A DNA stretch of 64,000 bases from Peltaster fructicola (lineage: Eukaryota; Ascomycota; Dothideomycetes): NCBI GenBank assembly GCA_001592805.2, contig CP051139.1:3472001-3536000 (forward strand). Direction: 5' to 3'. Numbering within the stretch: the first letter of the stretch is position 1; the number at the start of each line of letters is the position of its first letter. Made by a program: the position numbers and the translations under genes. Below the pieces are notes generated by a model. It saw only the letters and a program-made list of their open reading frames with translations. It searched no databases and was not told where the DNA came from. Below, piece after piece: positions 47,890 to 60,088 of the stretch.

Positions 47890-50800
47890 ATGGAAGGAGC
47901 ATTTACGCATGTTGGCAATCACTTGATCGGTGATTCTGCCTCGGCCATCAACGAAGGAGACGACCTCTCAACCCTCGATGCTGGCGAAAGCGCACTCGAT
48001 GGAGAATATGGACGCGGGAACATATCCGGTGGACCGCGCAGACGGCGCGTTGGAGATGATGACGAGGTGGACATCTACGACGACGAGGATCTTGAGAGTC
48101 TGGCAAGTCATGCCGTGAACGGTGCGGCTGTGAATGGCAAGCCGGAAGTGGTACCACAACAGGAAGAAGTTCTTCCAGCACACGCTTGCGCATACTGCGG
48201 TATTCACAACCCTGGAGCTGTCGTCAAGTGCCTCACTTGCAACAAGTGGTTCTGCTCTGCTCGCGGCAACACAAGCTCGAGCCATATCGTAAACCATCTT
48301 GTGCGCGCCAGACACAAGGAGGTACAGCTACATCCGACCTCCCAACTTGGCGAAACCACTCTCGAATGCTACAATTGTGGTGTCAAGAATGTCTTTTCGC
48401 TGGGTTTCATTCCTGCGAAGAGTGATACGGTAGTTGTTCTACTCTGCCGTGCACCATGTGCTTCGACGCCGAGTGGAAAGGACATGAACTGGGACACTTC
48501 TCGCTGGCAGCCCTTGATCGAAGACCGAAGCTTTCTTCCGTGGCTAGTCGGCCAGCCGACCGACCAAGAGCAGATGCGCGCAAGACATCTGCCTCCTCAA
48601 GTTATCGCTAAGCTGGAAGAGCTGTGGAAGGACAACGCCGAAGCGACTGTTCAAGACCTGGAGAAGAATGCTGGAATCGACGACGAGCCCAATCCTGTCC
48701 TCCTCCGCTACGATGATGCGTATCAGTACCAGAACGTCTTTGGCCCGCTGGTCAAGATTGAATCAGACTACGATCGCAAACTGAAAGAGGCGCAATCGCA
48801 GGACAACTTAATCGTGCGTTGGGACTTCGGTCTTAATAACAAGCATCTTGCTTCGTTCGTTTTGCCGAAGCTGGAGCTGGGCGATGTCAAGCTTGCCGTC
48901 GGCGACGAGATGCGACTGAGGTATCAAGGAGAACTTCGTGCTCACTGGGAGGGCGTCGGATATGTGATCAAGATTCCGAACAACCAGAGCGACGAGGTAA
49001 CTATTGAGCTTCGCGCCCGTGGAGACCACAAGAATGTTCCAACTGAGTGCACACACAACTTCACGGCAGACTATGTGTGGAAGGCAACCAGTTTCGATCG
49101 CATGCAGCACGCCATGAAGACCTTCGCCATAGATGAGATGAGCGTGTCAGGCTATATCTTCCACCGACTGCTTGGTCATGAAGTCGCTGCTGCGCCGATG
49201 AAGACACAGCTACCTCGCAAGTTCAGCGCGCCAGGCTTGCCTGAGCTCAACGGATCTCAGATCAATGCTGTTAAGAACGTTTTGTCCAAGCCATTGAGCT
49301 TGATTCAAGGACCTCCAGGAACCGGAAAGACTGTCACCTCAGCAACCATCATCTACCATCTGTCAAAGATTAATGGTGGACAAGTACTCGTTTGTGCGCC
49401 ATCCAACGTTGCTGTAGATCAGCTCACCGAGCGCATCCATCGAACAGGCCTGAAGGTTGTCCGTGTCACAGCCAAATCGCGAGAGGATGTCGAGAGTCAA
49501 GTCGGCTTCCTGTCACTGCATCAACAAGTTCGCATGAACGACACCAACGTCGAGCTGGCCAAACTCACTCAACTGAAGAGCGAGCTAGGCGAATTGTCCA
49601 GCCAGGACGAGAAGAAGTTCAAGGCCTTGACCCGTGGCGCAGAGCGTGAAATACTCGCCAATGCAGATGTCATCTGCTGCACTTGTGTCGGTGCGGGTGA
49701 TCCTCGTCTCTCCAAGCTCAAATTTCGAACTGTGCTAATCGACGAGAGCACACAATCAGCTGAGCCCGAGTGTATGATCCCACTCGTGCTTGGCTGTAAG
49801 CAGGCTGTACTTGTGGGTGATCATCAACAATTAGGTCCAGTCATTATGAACAAGAAAGCTGCCAAAGCTGGACTCAACCAGTCTCTGTTTGAGCGTCTTG
49901 TCATACTGGGCTGCGCACCCATTCGTCTACAGGTGCAATACCGCATGCATCCATGCCTCTCGGAGTTTCCGTCCAACATGTTCTACGAGGGATCGCTTCA
50001 AAATGGTATCACCATGCACCAGCGCGTGCGCAAAGATGTCGATTTCCCATGGCCGGTCGCTGACAGCCCTATGATGTTTTGGTCTAACCTCGGTGCAGAA
50101 GAAATATCAGCAAGTGGCACCAGCTATCTGAACCGCACCGAAGCTCAGAACGTTGAGAAGATTGTCACACGCTTCTTCAAAGCAGGTGTGCGACCTGATG
50201 CCATCGGTGTCATCACTCCATACGAAGGTCAGCGAAGCTTTGTTGTGCAGAGCATGCAGCAAAGTGGAAGTTTTCGCAAGGAGCACTACAAAGAGGTCGA
50301 AGTGGCTTCAGTGGATGCATTCCAAGGTCGCGAGAAAGACTTCATCGTCCTGTCTTGTGTTCGCTCCAATGATCATCAAGGCATTGGCTTCTTGTCTGAT
50401 CCAAGACGTCTCAATGTTGCATTGACTCGTGCTAAGTACGGACTTGTGATCCTGGGCAATCCAAAGGTCCTCTCAAAGCATCCACTGTGGCACTATCTGT
50501 TGCTGCACTTCAAGGAGCGCAATTGTCTGGTCGAAGGTCCTCTCAACAATTTGCAGACGTCACTTCTGCAGTTCAGCAGGCCTAAGCAAAGCTACCGTGG
50601 ACCACAACGCTACCAGATGGCATACCAGCATGCAAATCAGATGGCTGCAGCATCCGCTGGCGGTCGCTCTGGAGCTCCTGCTCGAGGCGGACAAGACGGA
50701 AGTGTCGTTGGCTATATTCCAGACGATGCCTCTTCCGTTCACTCCTCCGCACTCGGCGGAGCACCTCTTGGCTCTACCAACGGCGCCTACCCAGCCATGT

Positions 50801-51285
50801 TTCAAGGCTTCCAGGATACCTGGCCACAACTCCAGAATGGATTGCAAGGAACAAGTCATGGTCCTGTCGGGACAGGCTACGCTCGTGGCAATGGCGACCA
50901 GCAACGTGGACCCGAAAGCATCGCTGGCGAGTCTGTGGCAGCCTCTGAGGTCACGGATCTCACAAATGGCTCAGTGCGTAACGGTCAAGGCGGTGTCAGT
51001 CTTCGTGGCTTGAGCATAAGCGATCTGAATAGGCAAGCATCCCTGTCGCAATCTGATAAATTGCGACGGTACGTCGAAGGACAAGGCGGCATGAACGCAA
51101 CCTTCGGACTCCCACCAAGTGGTCTTGGTGCGATACCCAACGGCATGCACGGCGCCATGCAGCCTCCTATCGGTAGCGGCAGAGTTGCGGCTGTCCACAA
51201 AAGCTCGCTCGAGCAAGAGGAAGATGCTCGAAGTGTTTCTACAGCTTTCGCCAGCCAAGTGGGTGGCGCTGGAGCTTACGACTGA
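47890..51285 (+). CDS. UPF1: UPF1 RNA helicase of nonsense-mediated decay
   Basis: SF1 helicase that triggers decay of mRNAs with premature stops. Intronless, about 1,131 aa. The Cys/His-rich domain begins near residue 100 ([25 protein letters not shown], then LECYNCG), the Upf2-binding zinc domain. Helicase motifs: Walker A GPPGTGKT (about 475-482), motif II DEST (about 618-621), [14 protein letters not shown], and [12 protein letters not shown] with ALTRAKYG at the end of the second RecA domain. The C-terminal 200 residues are Gln/Gly/Ser-rich ([15 protein letters not shown]) and include SQS-type sites where phosphorylation occurs in animals; this is uncertain in fungi. The acidic N-terminus ([17 protein letters not shown]) is typical. 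The 47890 ATG is the first in frame. Confidence 0.98.
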   Translation: MEGAFTHVGNHLIGDSASAINEGDDLSTLDAGESALDGEYGRGNISGGPRRRRVGDDDEVDIYDDEDLESLASHAVNGAAVNGKPEVVPQQEEVLPAHACAYCGIHNPGAVVKCLTCNKWFCSARGNTSSSHIVNHLVRARHKEVQLHPTSQLGETTLECYNCGVKNVFSLGFIPAKSDTVVVLLCRAPCASTPSGKDMNWDTSRWQPLIEDRSFLPWLVGQPTDQEQMRARHLPPQVIAKLEELWKDNAEATVQDLEKNAGIDDEPNPVLLRYDDAYQYQNVFGPLVKIESDYDRKLKEAQSQDNLIVRWDFGLNNKHLASFVLPKLELGDVKLAVGDEMRLRYQGELRAHWEGVGYVIKIPNNQSDEVTIELRARGDHKNVPTECTHNFTADYVWKATSFDRMQHAMKTFAIDEMSVSGYIFHRLLGHEVAAAPMKTQLPRKFSAPGLPELNGSQINAVKNVLSKPLSLIQGPPGTGKTVTSATIIYHLSKINGGQVLVCAPSNVAVDQLTERIHRTGLKVVRVTAKSREDVESQVGFLSLHQQVRMNDTNVELAKLTQLKSELGELSSQDEKKFKALTRGAEREILANADVICCTCVGAGDPRLSKLKFRTVLIDESTQSAEPECMIPLVLGCKQAVLVGDHQQLGPVIMNKKAAKAGLNQSLFERLVILGCAPIRLQVQYRMHPCLSEFPSNMFYEGSLQNGITMHQRVRKDVDFPWPVADSPMMFWSNLGAEEISASGTSYLNRTEAQNVEKIVTRFFKAGVRPDAIGVITPYEGQRSFVVQSMQQSGSFRKEHYKEVEVASVDAFQGREKDFIVLSCVRSNDHQGIGFLSDPRRLNVALTRAKYGLVILGNPKVLSKHPLWHYLLLHFKERNCLVEGPLNNLQTSLLQFSRPKQSYRGPQRYQMAYQHANQMAAASAGGRSGAPARGGQDGSVVGYIPDDASSVHSSALGGAPLGSTNGAYPAMFQGFQDTWPQLQNGLQGTSHGPVGTGYARGNGDQQRGPESIAGESVAASEVTDLTNGSVRNGQGGVSLRGLSISDLNRQASLSQSDKLRRYVEGQGGMNATFGLPPSGLGAIPNGMHGAMQPPIGSGRVAAVHKSSLEQEEDARSVSTAFASQVGGAGAYD

Positions 51286-52102
51286 TGAGTGACGACATGT
51301 TGAGGCCTCGATGGTCTGATACAATCCAACGAAAAAATTGCCGATGGAAGCCTTCTATTCGCACTTACTGCCCTTGGGTGAGCTATCTATCACATGCCCT
51401 CGATCCACAGATCGCCAAGCACCGACTTCTTAAGTCGATCGACATCACGCCTGCTTATTAGCAACGGTTCAGCTGCTCCACGGGTCTATGTCCAAGATCG
51501 TGCTCTTGCACATCATCGCTGCAGAAAGGCACGTGCAGCACGTATGCCTACCAGCCACACCATTCCAAGCAAATGTCTCCAATGGAGGGCACGGGAAGCA
51601 AGTAGGACAGAGCGACTTCTTGGGAGCATGCTATTGCTGTTGTTACCATTTGTTTTTCGTGTTATGCTCTGTCGCTCCTTTGATCCCGAGCAACTTTTGC
51701 TTTCAATTCATCTCGTCCTATGCACCTAACGGCGCCATAGTCGACAGTCCAATACGTAACAAGGTAGTACGAGTTATCAGAACATCTCTCGTCGACTCTC
51801 GTTCTCAACTTGCTTCGCGACTGAATACCAGCTGAACCTCACGCCTTCGTTGATGCTCGATCAGCCATCCGCGATGCATGGCATTGTCGTGCCTGTGAGC
51901 AAGAAGGCGACGCTGGACATGCATGGACAAGCGTATGATGGATTTGGCGACGTCCTTAATCTCATCTTGCCGCTGGTAGAGACATATGACACTTTTCGTT
52001 CCAGCTGCTCCTCAACGGCCTCCTGCTGGGCGCCTCCCAGAGCAAGGCAATGATCTGCGCGGTGCCGTCTTCAAATTGGTAATGAACGTCCACTCTTGCA
52101 GC
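51286..52102. other. Convergent 3' region with a possible small frame
   Basis: About 820 bp between the ends of UPF1 and NOP16. On the plus strand an ATG at 51853 opens a frame of 67 codons (MLDQPSAMHGIVVPVSKK...), which looks faintly protein-like; the complement (about 51860-52075) also stays open and gives a Gln/Glu-rich segment (GGAQQEAVEEQLERKV) but no ATG. One of these may be an exon of an unrecognised small gene. I do not call it. Confidence 0.3.
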
Positions 52103-52843
52103 TCAGTCCACAGTGCCTCCGTTCTCTTGCCACTTTTTGATCCTTCGCTTCAGGTCGCCCTCTGATCGTTGCATGTAGTTCAGTTTCATGTCTCTCGCCA
52201 TTTTGCTATAGTCCAGGCCATGTTTGCGAACTAGGGATCGAATGAAAGCAAGCTCGTTCTCGGTCTGTCTCCTCTTGTGCTTTGGCGCAGACATGCTCGC
52301 TCGTTCCTCAAGCTGCTGTACAACGCTTGTGGATGGTAGAGACTTCGTCGATGCTGACTTAGTGTGATCCACGTTTCCATGCTGGTTGTCCAAGGCAAAG
52401 CCGTCGAAAGCCTCTCCATCTGACTCACTATCGATGTCGTTCAAAGGATCGTTCAAAGGGTTCGGCTTCTCCACAGCATGAGGGCTTTGTACAACACGAA
52501 TGATCTTGCCGGTGTGAGGATCTCTTTCGACCTTTGCTTCTCCCAAGCCGAATGCTTCAAGCTTGGCCGAATTGCTGATTTTTAAGCTGTCCTTGTTGCC
52601 CTGCTGTGCACTGACATTCTGTCCTGCAGAATATATCTGGCTCACATCTTTCTCAACACCACCGGTCTGCTTGTTGAGCTTTACTGCCAGCCCAAGACGC
52701 TTGTAGTTCTGTGATAGTGTCTTGCTCTTGTCCCAGTTGGCGGCTATGATTGGGTTCGCCAGTACGGTCTTCTTGGATTTGGTCCTCTGTCGTACTCGAG
52801 AAAGACCCGACCGGTTCTTGCGCTTCTGTCTTTCGCGACCCAT
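52103..52843 (-). CDS. NOP16: 60S ribosome assembly protein Nop16
   Basis: Nucleolar protein of pre-60S particles, about 246 aa, single exon. The N-terminus MGRERQKRKNRSG and the KSKKTVLANPIIAANWDKSK block are the Nop16 signature, followed by LSQNYKRLGLAVKLN. The C-terminus RRQTENELAFIRSLVRKHG then DYSKMARDMKLNYMQRSEG is also conserved. The middle is acidic and disordered. The start at 52843 begins with the conserved MGRERQ; the frame extends upstream only without an ATG consistent with the family. Divergent from the ZIP gene with 155 bp between starts. Confidence 0.95.
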   Translation of the reverse strand: MGRERQKRKNRSGLSRVRQRTKSKKTVLANPIIAANWDKSKTLSQNYKRLGLAVKLNKQTGGVEKDVSQIYSAGQNVSAQQGNKDSLKISNSAKLEAFGLGEAKVERDPHTGKIIRVVQSPHAVEKPNPLNDPLNDIDSESDGEAFDGFALDNQHGNVDHTKSASTKSLPSTSVVQQLEERASMSAPKHKRRQTENELAFIRSLVRKHGLDYSKMARDMKLNYMQRSEGDLKRRIKKWQENGGTVD

Positions 52844-52998
52844 CTCCTTGGGACTACTATGGAAGTGTCTATTGTAATAGTATGACCAAGCAGAAAAAAA
52901 GATGATGGCTGTCGGCGATCGGCGTTTGGCTTTCGAAGACAGCGAATGTGGGTGACGTCCAGTTGTCAACCTCTTATTGACATCTCACAAATACGCGT

Positions 52999-54411
52999 AT
53001 GCTTCCACGCGACATGGCTGTCACTATGCATTACAAGCTTGGATGCTCAATACTTCTGTTCTTCGTCCTCTTCAGTGGCTACGTTGCAGCACAGAATGTG
53101 CTCGAAAAGCTCATAGCTCCGAATGTTGGCGCTCTTAGCACACAGGAAATTGAAGAACAACTCGAGGTAAAGGGGTCAATGGCTTCAAATGAGTGCACAT
53201 GGCTGACAGAAATCCTAGTCCTGCCCAATAGTGAAGCAATTGGCTGCACATGCGTCTGCTACCGCCTCCGAGCATGCTTCGCTGCTGCAGCGAGCCTTCA
53301 GCGCTTTGTTCCCATTTGAGTCACCAGCTCTTAACGCGTTCTTGGGCACTCTGTACATCTCTGGACCGCCAAACTTCTTGCTTGCGCTTGTCCCTACCAA
53401 TGTCGACCCGAGCAGTCTCAATATCATGGTGGCATTTGCTGTGGGAGGTCTTCTGGGAGACACACTCTTCCATCTGCTGCCCGAGATCTTCTTAGGAGAA
53501 GTCCCAGAAGGAGAAGTCAAAGTACGATTGGTCGAGCCGAACAAGAACCTCCTGCTTGGTGTTGCGATCATGGTTGGATTCGTGACGTTTGTGGCCATGG
53601 ACAAGGGATTACGTATAGCTACTGGTGGTGAAGGACACAGTCACGATCATTCCGCTCACTCCTCCCACGATGAAGAGCCTGCCCAAGCAGTAACCACTGG
53701 TCGTGTTCTCGAGAACGAAAGCATCGATGCCGCGCTAAAGAAGAGACCTATAGGTGGCTCTGCTGCTTTGGCCAAGCAGGATGAGACCGTAGAGACGATG
53801 GATGTTAGCACCAAGCCAGAGCCGCCAAAGAAGGAGATCAAGCTTTCAGCATATCTCAACATCGTGGCAGACTTCACGCACAACATCACCGACGGCTTAG
53901 CGCTCAGCAGCTCCTTCTACGCCAGTCCAACCATTGGCGCCACCACCACCCTTGCTGTCTTTTGTCACGAGATCCCTCATGAGGTTGGCGACTTTGCGCT
54001 CCTGATTCAGGGCGGCATGGACAAGAAGCGAGCTATGGGACTCCAGTTCGTCACTGCACTCGGAGCTGTGCTCGGCACGGTCATCGGTGTCGCCGTGCAA
54101 GAGTTCGGTGGTAATAGTGCACGGATGGCTGCCGTCGGTCTTGGCAACCAAGGTCTTTGGGGCACCAGCCTCCAGTGGGGAGACCTCCTCTTGCCATTCA
54201 CAGCCGGCACATTTCTATACGTTGGCACAGTCGGAGTGATCCCAGAAATGCTTGAGACAGGACCGAACAAGTGGCAGGAGCTGCGTAGTACTGCTCTACA
54301 ATTCCTAGCCATGGCTGCCGGTGCTGGTATTATGCTTGGGTACGTATTCGAGTTGTGGGATGAGAATTTCACCTTACTGACTTATCATCAAACAGAATCA
54401 GTTGGTCCTGA
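52999..54411 (+). CDS. YKE4: ZIP zinc transporter, KE4/SLC39A7-like
   Basis: Polytopic zinc transporter of the LIV-1/KE4 branch, probably in ER or Golgi membranes. Three exons (52999-53166, 53219-54339, 54396-54411) give about 434 aa. The N-terminus has a signal-like hydrophobic stretch (SILLFFVLFSGYVAAQ). The ZIP signature is present in helices IV and V: HNITDGLALSSSF and HEIPHEVGDFALL. A His-rich loop (GGEGHSHDHSAHSSHDEE) before it is the expected zinc-sensing loop. The last exon adds only ISWS after the final helix, so the protein ends inside the membrane region or lumen. The same KE4 family in yeast is Yke4. Convergent with the unknown gene, 45 bp apart. Confidence 0.93.
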
Positions 54412-54455
54412 TGTGGGTAGGATCCCTACTTCCCTCAGGGTATGTATCAAGCATG

Positions 54456-55342
54456 TTACTCGTCATCCTCCTCTGAAATTGTCTCCCAATCATCTTCATT
54501 ACGGCGAGCTGCGCCGTCTCCTTCGCGAAGCCTTGCTTCTTCCAGCAGCATCTCCACAATGGTCAGTCTGCGATTATCAAAGCCAAGGTAACGAGGATGT
54601 GAGTTGGTCCTGGTGCTGAATGGGTCTCCTGAATCTTCTGCTGCCGCCGCTGCTGCCGCTGCTGCTGCTATTGGCGAATGCTTCTTTTGTAGCCGATTGA
54701 CGGCCTTCACGGTCCAGTTGCTCCGTGGCTTGACTGCTTGTGGTCGCACATGCGTGTGACTAGGGCTCTGACTAGTGAGATGCGAGCGTCCAACCGACTC
54801 GACAATATCGACAACGATTGTGCCGCCACCCGCAGTCTTATCTCCTGTCACGAGAGGACACTCAATCAGACATGACAGCTCGAATAGAAAGCCGCCAGGG
54901 TATCGTAAGTGTTCAAGAATCGTGCCTCCAGCCTCAATGATGAGTTGCTTGCATTCGGCTTCCGCAGCTCGAAAGTCATCTGCGGACACTGCTAGAACAT
55001 CGCACTACATCGAGAGTAAGTATCAAATCATCATCAACATTGTTAGTAAGGAAGAGTACTCACACGGAAGCGCTCGTCGAGTCCATCGACACTGTGGGAG
55101 GCTCTTGCTGTAGTGTATACCCAGGGCGAGGTCGGGGATCTCTGGAAAAGCTTCAGAGGACTAATTTGTGGCAGAGCAAGGCTGAGCATCGATTTGCGTT
55201 TGATCAATCGCTTCGAGTCTTGCGAAGATATGCTGTTGAGATTTGCTGGTGTCTGAACCGGTGCACCTGCTGCTCTGCGAGTAGCATGCGTCGGCGTAAT
55301 GGGACTCTCGAGAGGAAGATGCTCAGGCAGGAAGCCTGCCAT
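54456..55342 (-). CDS. Unknown protein with poly-Ala tract
   Basis: About 275 aa from two exons (55064-55342 and 54456-55004; 59-nt intron ending TGTAG). The junction reads DERFRCDVLAVSADDFRAAE. A conserved-looking core follows: AECKQLIIEAGGTILEHLRY, FLFELSCLIECPLV. Then a basic region, a run of ten Ala encoded by mixed GCN codons, and an acidic end (WETISEEDDE). The N-terminal exon is basic and Ser/Pro-rich. No domain recognised. The Leu/Cys-rich core might be a small folded domain. The start at 55342 is the first ATG; further upstream exons cannot be excluded. Confidence 0.65.
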
Positions 55343-55763
55343 GGTCGAGGTTGGTGTGGGTGTACAGCTATCAGAGGGAACCTCTCCAGTCAGAGTCTAG
55401 TCAATAAGGAGGCTGGTAGGAACTTCACATCTTCACACCCCAATGAAGTGAGGTCTGCTTTAGCGGAACTCGAAGGCTTGGCGCTCACGAATCTGGACGT
55501 TGTAACTCCTACTTCGATCTGCACACGAGCTCGTAGGGTGGTACCTATGCAGTCGTACGGACACAATTTTGTACGGTCACACTACGTGGGAGTGCTTCCA
55601 CACCTCTGATAGATAAGATCGTAATTGTTTCGCAACTATCTGCAGCTATGATACATGGTGTCCAGAGAGAGAGAAAGCGCTCGTGCAATTCTATAGTGTA
55701 TGTGTCCCATGGTCATTTCCCAGTCGTATGCACGCCAAATCGACCGCACGCTGCATTCGAGAC
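55343..55763. other. Intergenic region between two minus-strand genes
   Basis: About 420 bp upstream of the poly-Ala protein and downstream of ANP1. An open plus-strand frame here (to 55609) is a shadow of the unknown gene's exon and promoter. Nothing coding supported. Confidence 0.4.
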
Positions 55764-56996
<1,233 letters not shown>

Positions 56997-57408
56997 GATG
57001 AAGATAAGGCGCGATGTAATGAGGTAGGAGTGTTTTGTCCTCGATCGCTCAATGGGTGTTTGTGGTCGTTCGCGCAGTCAATGACTACAGCTGTCTGGTT
57101 GAGGTCGGACAAAGCGATGATCTTACTGTGACGAAGACGCTGTCGCGGTGCGAGGCTCGCATGCCACTTCGCTATATCCCATCAAAGAGATGTAGAGGAG
57201 GCCTTTGGCGACATGCTGCAAAGATGTGTGGATTGAGTTGAGGTGTTGCGCGGCTGGTGGATACATGTACTTTTTGGGTTGACAACGTCGTTTCTCTCAG
57301 GCGCAATAGGAGTGCCTTGACCCCCTGGCATATACTTGTGCTACAACACGGCCGATCTCTTCTCAAGTCAAGGACATCCCCACTGTGGTGCTGATTCTCA
57401 CACATCCG
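56997..57408. promoter_or_regulatory. Divergent intergenic region, ANP1 / unknown gene
   Basis: 412 bp between divergent start codons. Short frames only. No coding support. Confidence 0.4.
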
Positions 57409-58971
57409 ATGACAGTCCGATATATCTGCAGTCACTCCGTATTGCGATCATGCTTAGTCGCTAGCATTGGTTCTCCGAGTTCAGCTAGTATCCGTAGGAG
57501 CCTGCTTCGCAAGCAACTGAGTCCGACGAATCTCTCAAGGAGCTACAGTAGAGATGTCTCCAAGCAGGGATCCAGTTGGCATACAGGAGCACAAGTCGGC
57601 ACCGTCACGACAGGAAACAATGCACAAACGCCACTGAGTGATCTACTGCATAAGATCAATCCACTCGAACACGTCCATGCTGGCGACAGTTCTTTGTTGA
57701 TATGCTTGACGCCGAGCTATGCTAGACATGCTCGGGATAAGGACCTTCCGCTTCAGCTTCTACGTCAGCTGCACAATGGACGCACACGAGAGACTAACAC
57801 AAGAAGCATCACAGCTGTAGTTGATGCAGTCACGACACGGAATCAGGTTGCTACGGAAGGCATCGCATTCGCTCTGCAGAACGGCCTGGAATCTTGGTCA
57901 GATCAGGAGCCGCTCAGAAAGGCTGCACAAAGAGCTGGAGCTATCAACTTCGATCTCGAAGGGATATCGCAGCAGCGATGGCGTCTGCAAATGCCACTCT
58001 CGCAAACCATCTTCTCCACTGGTCTGACATCGACACTTATAAGTAGATCTTACCAAGGTCTCACATTGGTCGCCGGCGAAGAACAGCTCGAAAGCATCAC
58101 ACTCCGCATGCAGTGGGCACCTGCATCAGACGCGCCTGAAGTCGACTATCCGCTTGTTCAGCTTACCACCTATCGCACGATACACAACTCTATGGGTAAC
58201 ATCATACGTACCCTGTCCTCGCACGATGGAGAATCGAGTAGGGAGGAACCAGCATCTCGCGGGTTAGAAGAATCAGTCTCAGCATACTTCAAAGCATTGA
58301 GCATCCCTCCTGAACCTGTCGATGTATGGGCACTAATCATTCCGAGATCGGTTGTCGCAAGTGGCGCGATCAAGGACGCTACAGAAGCACTTGTTCTCGA
58401 CGACGTTGCTCTGCAGAAGCTATGGTCAAACTCACAAGCCAACAACGAAACATTCCTTACTCTTTTGAGGCATCAATCACGACTAGTGAAAGTGCTCTCT
58501 GGCGGTGGTGGTTGGGGTAAGAAGGCCGGCCTGCTGAGTCTTGATCCTGACCTTGAGTACTCCACTAGAGAGCTGCGAGATGATTATGGATGGAAGTTTG
58601 ATTTCGACATGGGTGAAGACGCGACACCCTCAAGCATAGAGCGACAACTGGACCAGGCTTTGGGTAGCTCGGTGGAGGAGGGCGATGGCGTCGTCTTTCT
58701 CATCGCTCCAAAGCATGCGCCTCACCAGAAGACACATGCTGTCACACAAGCGGCGACTCTGTCACTTGGCGTGCGTGCACAGGCTGACTCTCAAGGAGAG
58801 GTCCTTGACCATGCTGTACAAGATGAGACGATCGCTTACCACCCAAGCTACTTCGGCATGTCGTCCGAGACCGGGATGGCGCTGCAGATACGCGACAACA
58901 ACGATATGCTGCTGAACAGAACGAAACTCGAGGTACCTGGTTTGCAAATGCTGGTTCACGCGAGGCAATGA
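57409..58971 (+). CDS. Conserved fungal protein, possible FIST-like architecture
   Basis: About 520 aa, single exon. The first 55 residues (Arg/Ser-rich, few acids: SIRRSLLRKQL, SRSYSRDV) look like a mitochondrial presequence. Then comes a segment with alternating strands: SLLICLTPSYARHARDKD, followed by ITAVVDAV and GIAFALQNG, which resembles the FIST sensory fold (FIST_N) in general shape. A Gly-rich SGGGGWGKKAGLLSLDPDL block at about 370 is, to my memory, typical of this fungal group. The C-terminal 100 residues include VVFLIAPKHAP and ETGMALQIR. I do not know its biochemical role. The frame is open before 57409 but without ATG, so I start there. Confidence 0.7.
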   Translation: MTVRYICSHSVLRSCLVASIGSPSSASIRRSLLRKQLSPTNLSRSYSRDVSKQGSSWHTGAQVGTVTTGNNAQTPLSDLLHKINPLEHVHAGDSSLLICLTPSYARHARDKDLPLQLLRQLHNGRTRETNTRSITAVVDAVTTRNQVATEGIAFALQNGLESWSDQEPLRKAAQRAGAINFDLEGISQQRWRLQMPLSQTIFSTGLTSTLISRSYQGLTLVAGEEQLESITLRMQWAPASDAPEVDYPLVQLTTYRTIHNSMGNIIRTLSSHDGESSREEPASRGLEESVSAYFKALSIPPEPVDVWALIIPRSVVASGAIKDATEALVLDDVALQKLWSNSQANNETFLTLLRHQSRLVKVLSGGGGWGKKAGLLSLDPDLEYSTRELRDDYGWKFDFDMGEDATPSSIERQLDQALGSSVEEGDGVVFLIAPKHAPHQKTHAVTQAATLSLGVRAQADSQGEVLDHAVQDETIAYHPSYFGMSSETGMALQIRDNNDMLLNRTKLEVPGLQMLVHARQ

Positions 58972-59184
58972 AGTGTCGTCTGTTCAGGAACCGCGGTCTC
59001 TGCACTCAACCCCACGCAAGCTTTCGGCTATCTCACAAATGTGAGCTAAATGTACTTGTACTAGAACGAGCAACTTGACGTGGCTACGGCTCGTTCTCTA
59101 CTCTTCCCTTCAGTTCACAAACACCAGCACGCACATTGATATGGTGTAGGCAGGAGAGCAATTTGAAGTAAAAAGCCTGCAACA

Positions 59185-60088
59185 ATGTCGTCCACCACAA
59201 GCCGGCCAAGGGTGCTGCTGTTTGACATTGGAGGTGTCTGCGTGCGTAAGGACACTGCTAGACTGCTACACTCCGAGCAAAGCTAACGCAGGCATCCAGG
59301 TCGTGTCACCATTTCAAGCCATCCTTGACTACGAGAAAGCTCAGAAGATACCGCTCGGCTGGATAAACCACTCGATTGCTGCCAGCAACCCGGATGGCGC
59401 ATGGCAACAACTAGAAAGAGGTGAAGCCAAGCTAGACGCACCATGGTTTGCAGCTTTCAAAGCAGACCTCTCCAACGAGCAGAGATGGCGCAAATACTAT
59501 GCACAATACCTGGCAAAGAGCAGGAAGCAGGATGCAGGTGCAGCAGCAGAAGAGGCAGTCTTCAACGCTCCTCCGGTGCCTGATATTGATGCCGAATGGC
59601 TGTTCTGGGAGATGATGAGAGTAGCACGACAGCCAGACCCGCACATGTACCCTGCACTGAAGCGGTTACGACAGCATGCAGACAAACACCCAGGCAGTCT
59701 CGTCCTTGCGGCATTGAGCAACACATCAATCTTCCCGGCAGGACATCCATTCGCAGAAGAGACAGCCGGACATGCCGACGTGAAGCGACAATTCCACGTC
59801 TTCGTGAGCAGTGCACACGTGGGAATGCGCAAGCCTGCGGAGAACATCTACTATTACACCATTGGACGTGTGTCTGAGTTCGTGGTGCAGCGTGGATATG
59901 GCGATGGTGTAAGAGCACAGGACTTCATCTTCCTGGACGATATCGGCAGCAATTTGAAGACTGCAAAGAAGATCGGCATGGGTACGATCAAGGTGGACCT
60001 GGGTCGAGCAGATAGAGCTGTCAAAGAGCTTGAGACTAGGACTGGCATAACCGTGACATCAGATGGCGGCAGCAGCGCGAGGCTATAA
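59185..60088 (+). CDS. HAD-superfamily hydrolase, sEH-N/ACAD10-like
   Basis: Haloacid-dehalogenase-type hydrolase, about 281 aa. Two exons: 59185-59241 and 59300-60088, 58-nt intron. Motif I, LLFDIGGVC, is made in exon 1; the nucleophile Asp is present, while the usual second Asp (DxD) is Gly, as in the DxG variants. Motif II is in LAALSNTS (Ser/Thr), the Lys in GMRKPAENIYY, and the Asp pair in DFIFLDDIGSN. The cap region is helical. This arrangement fits the soluble epoxide-hydrolase N-domain/ACAD10-like class; substrate unknown. Exon 1 is needed to supply motif I; the unspliced frame starting at 59222 lacks it. Confidence 0.87.
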
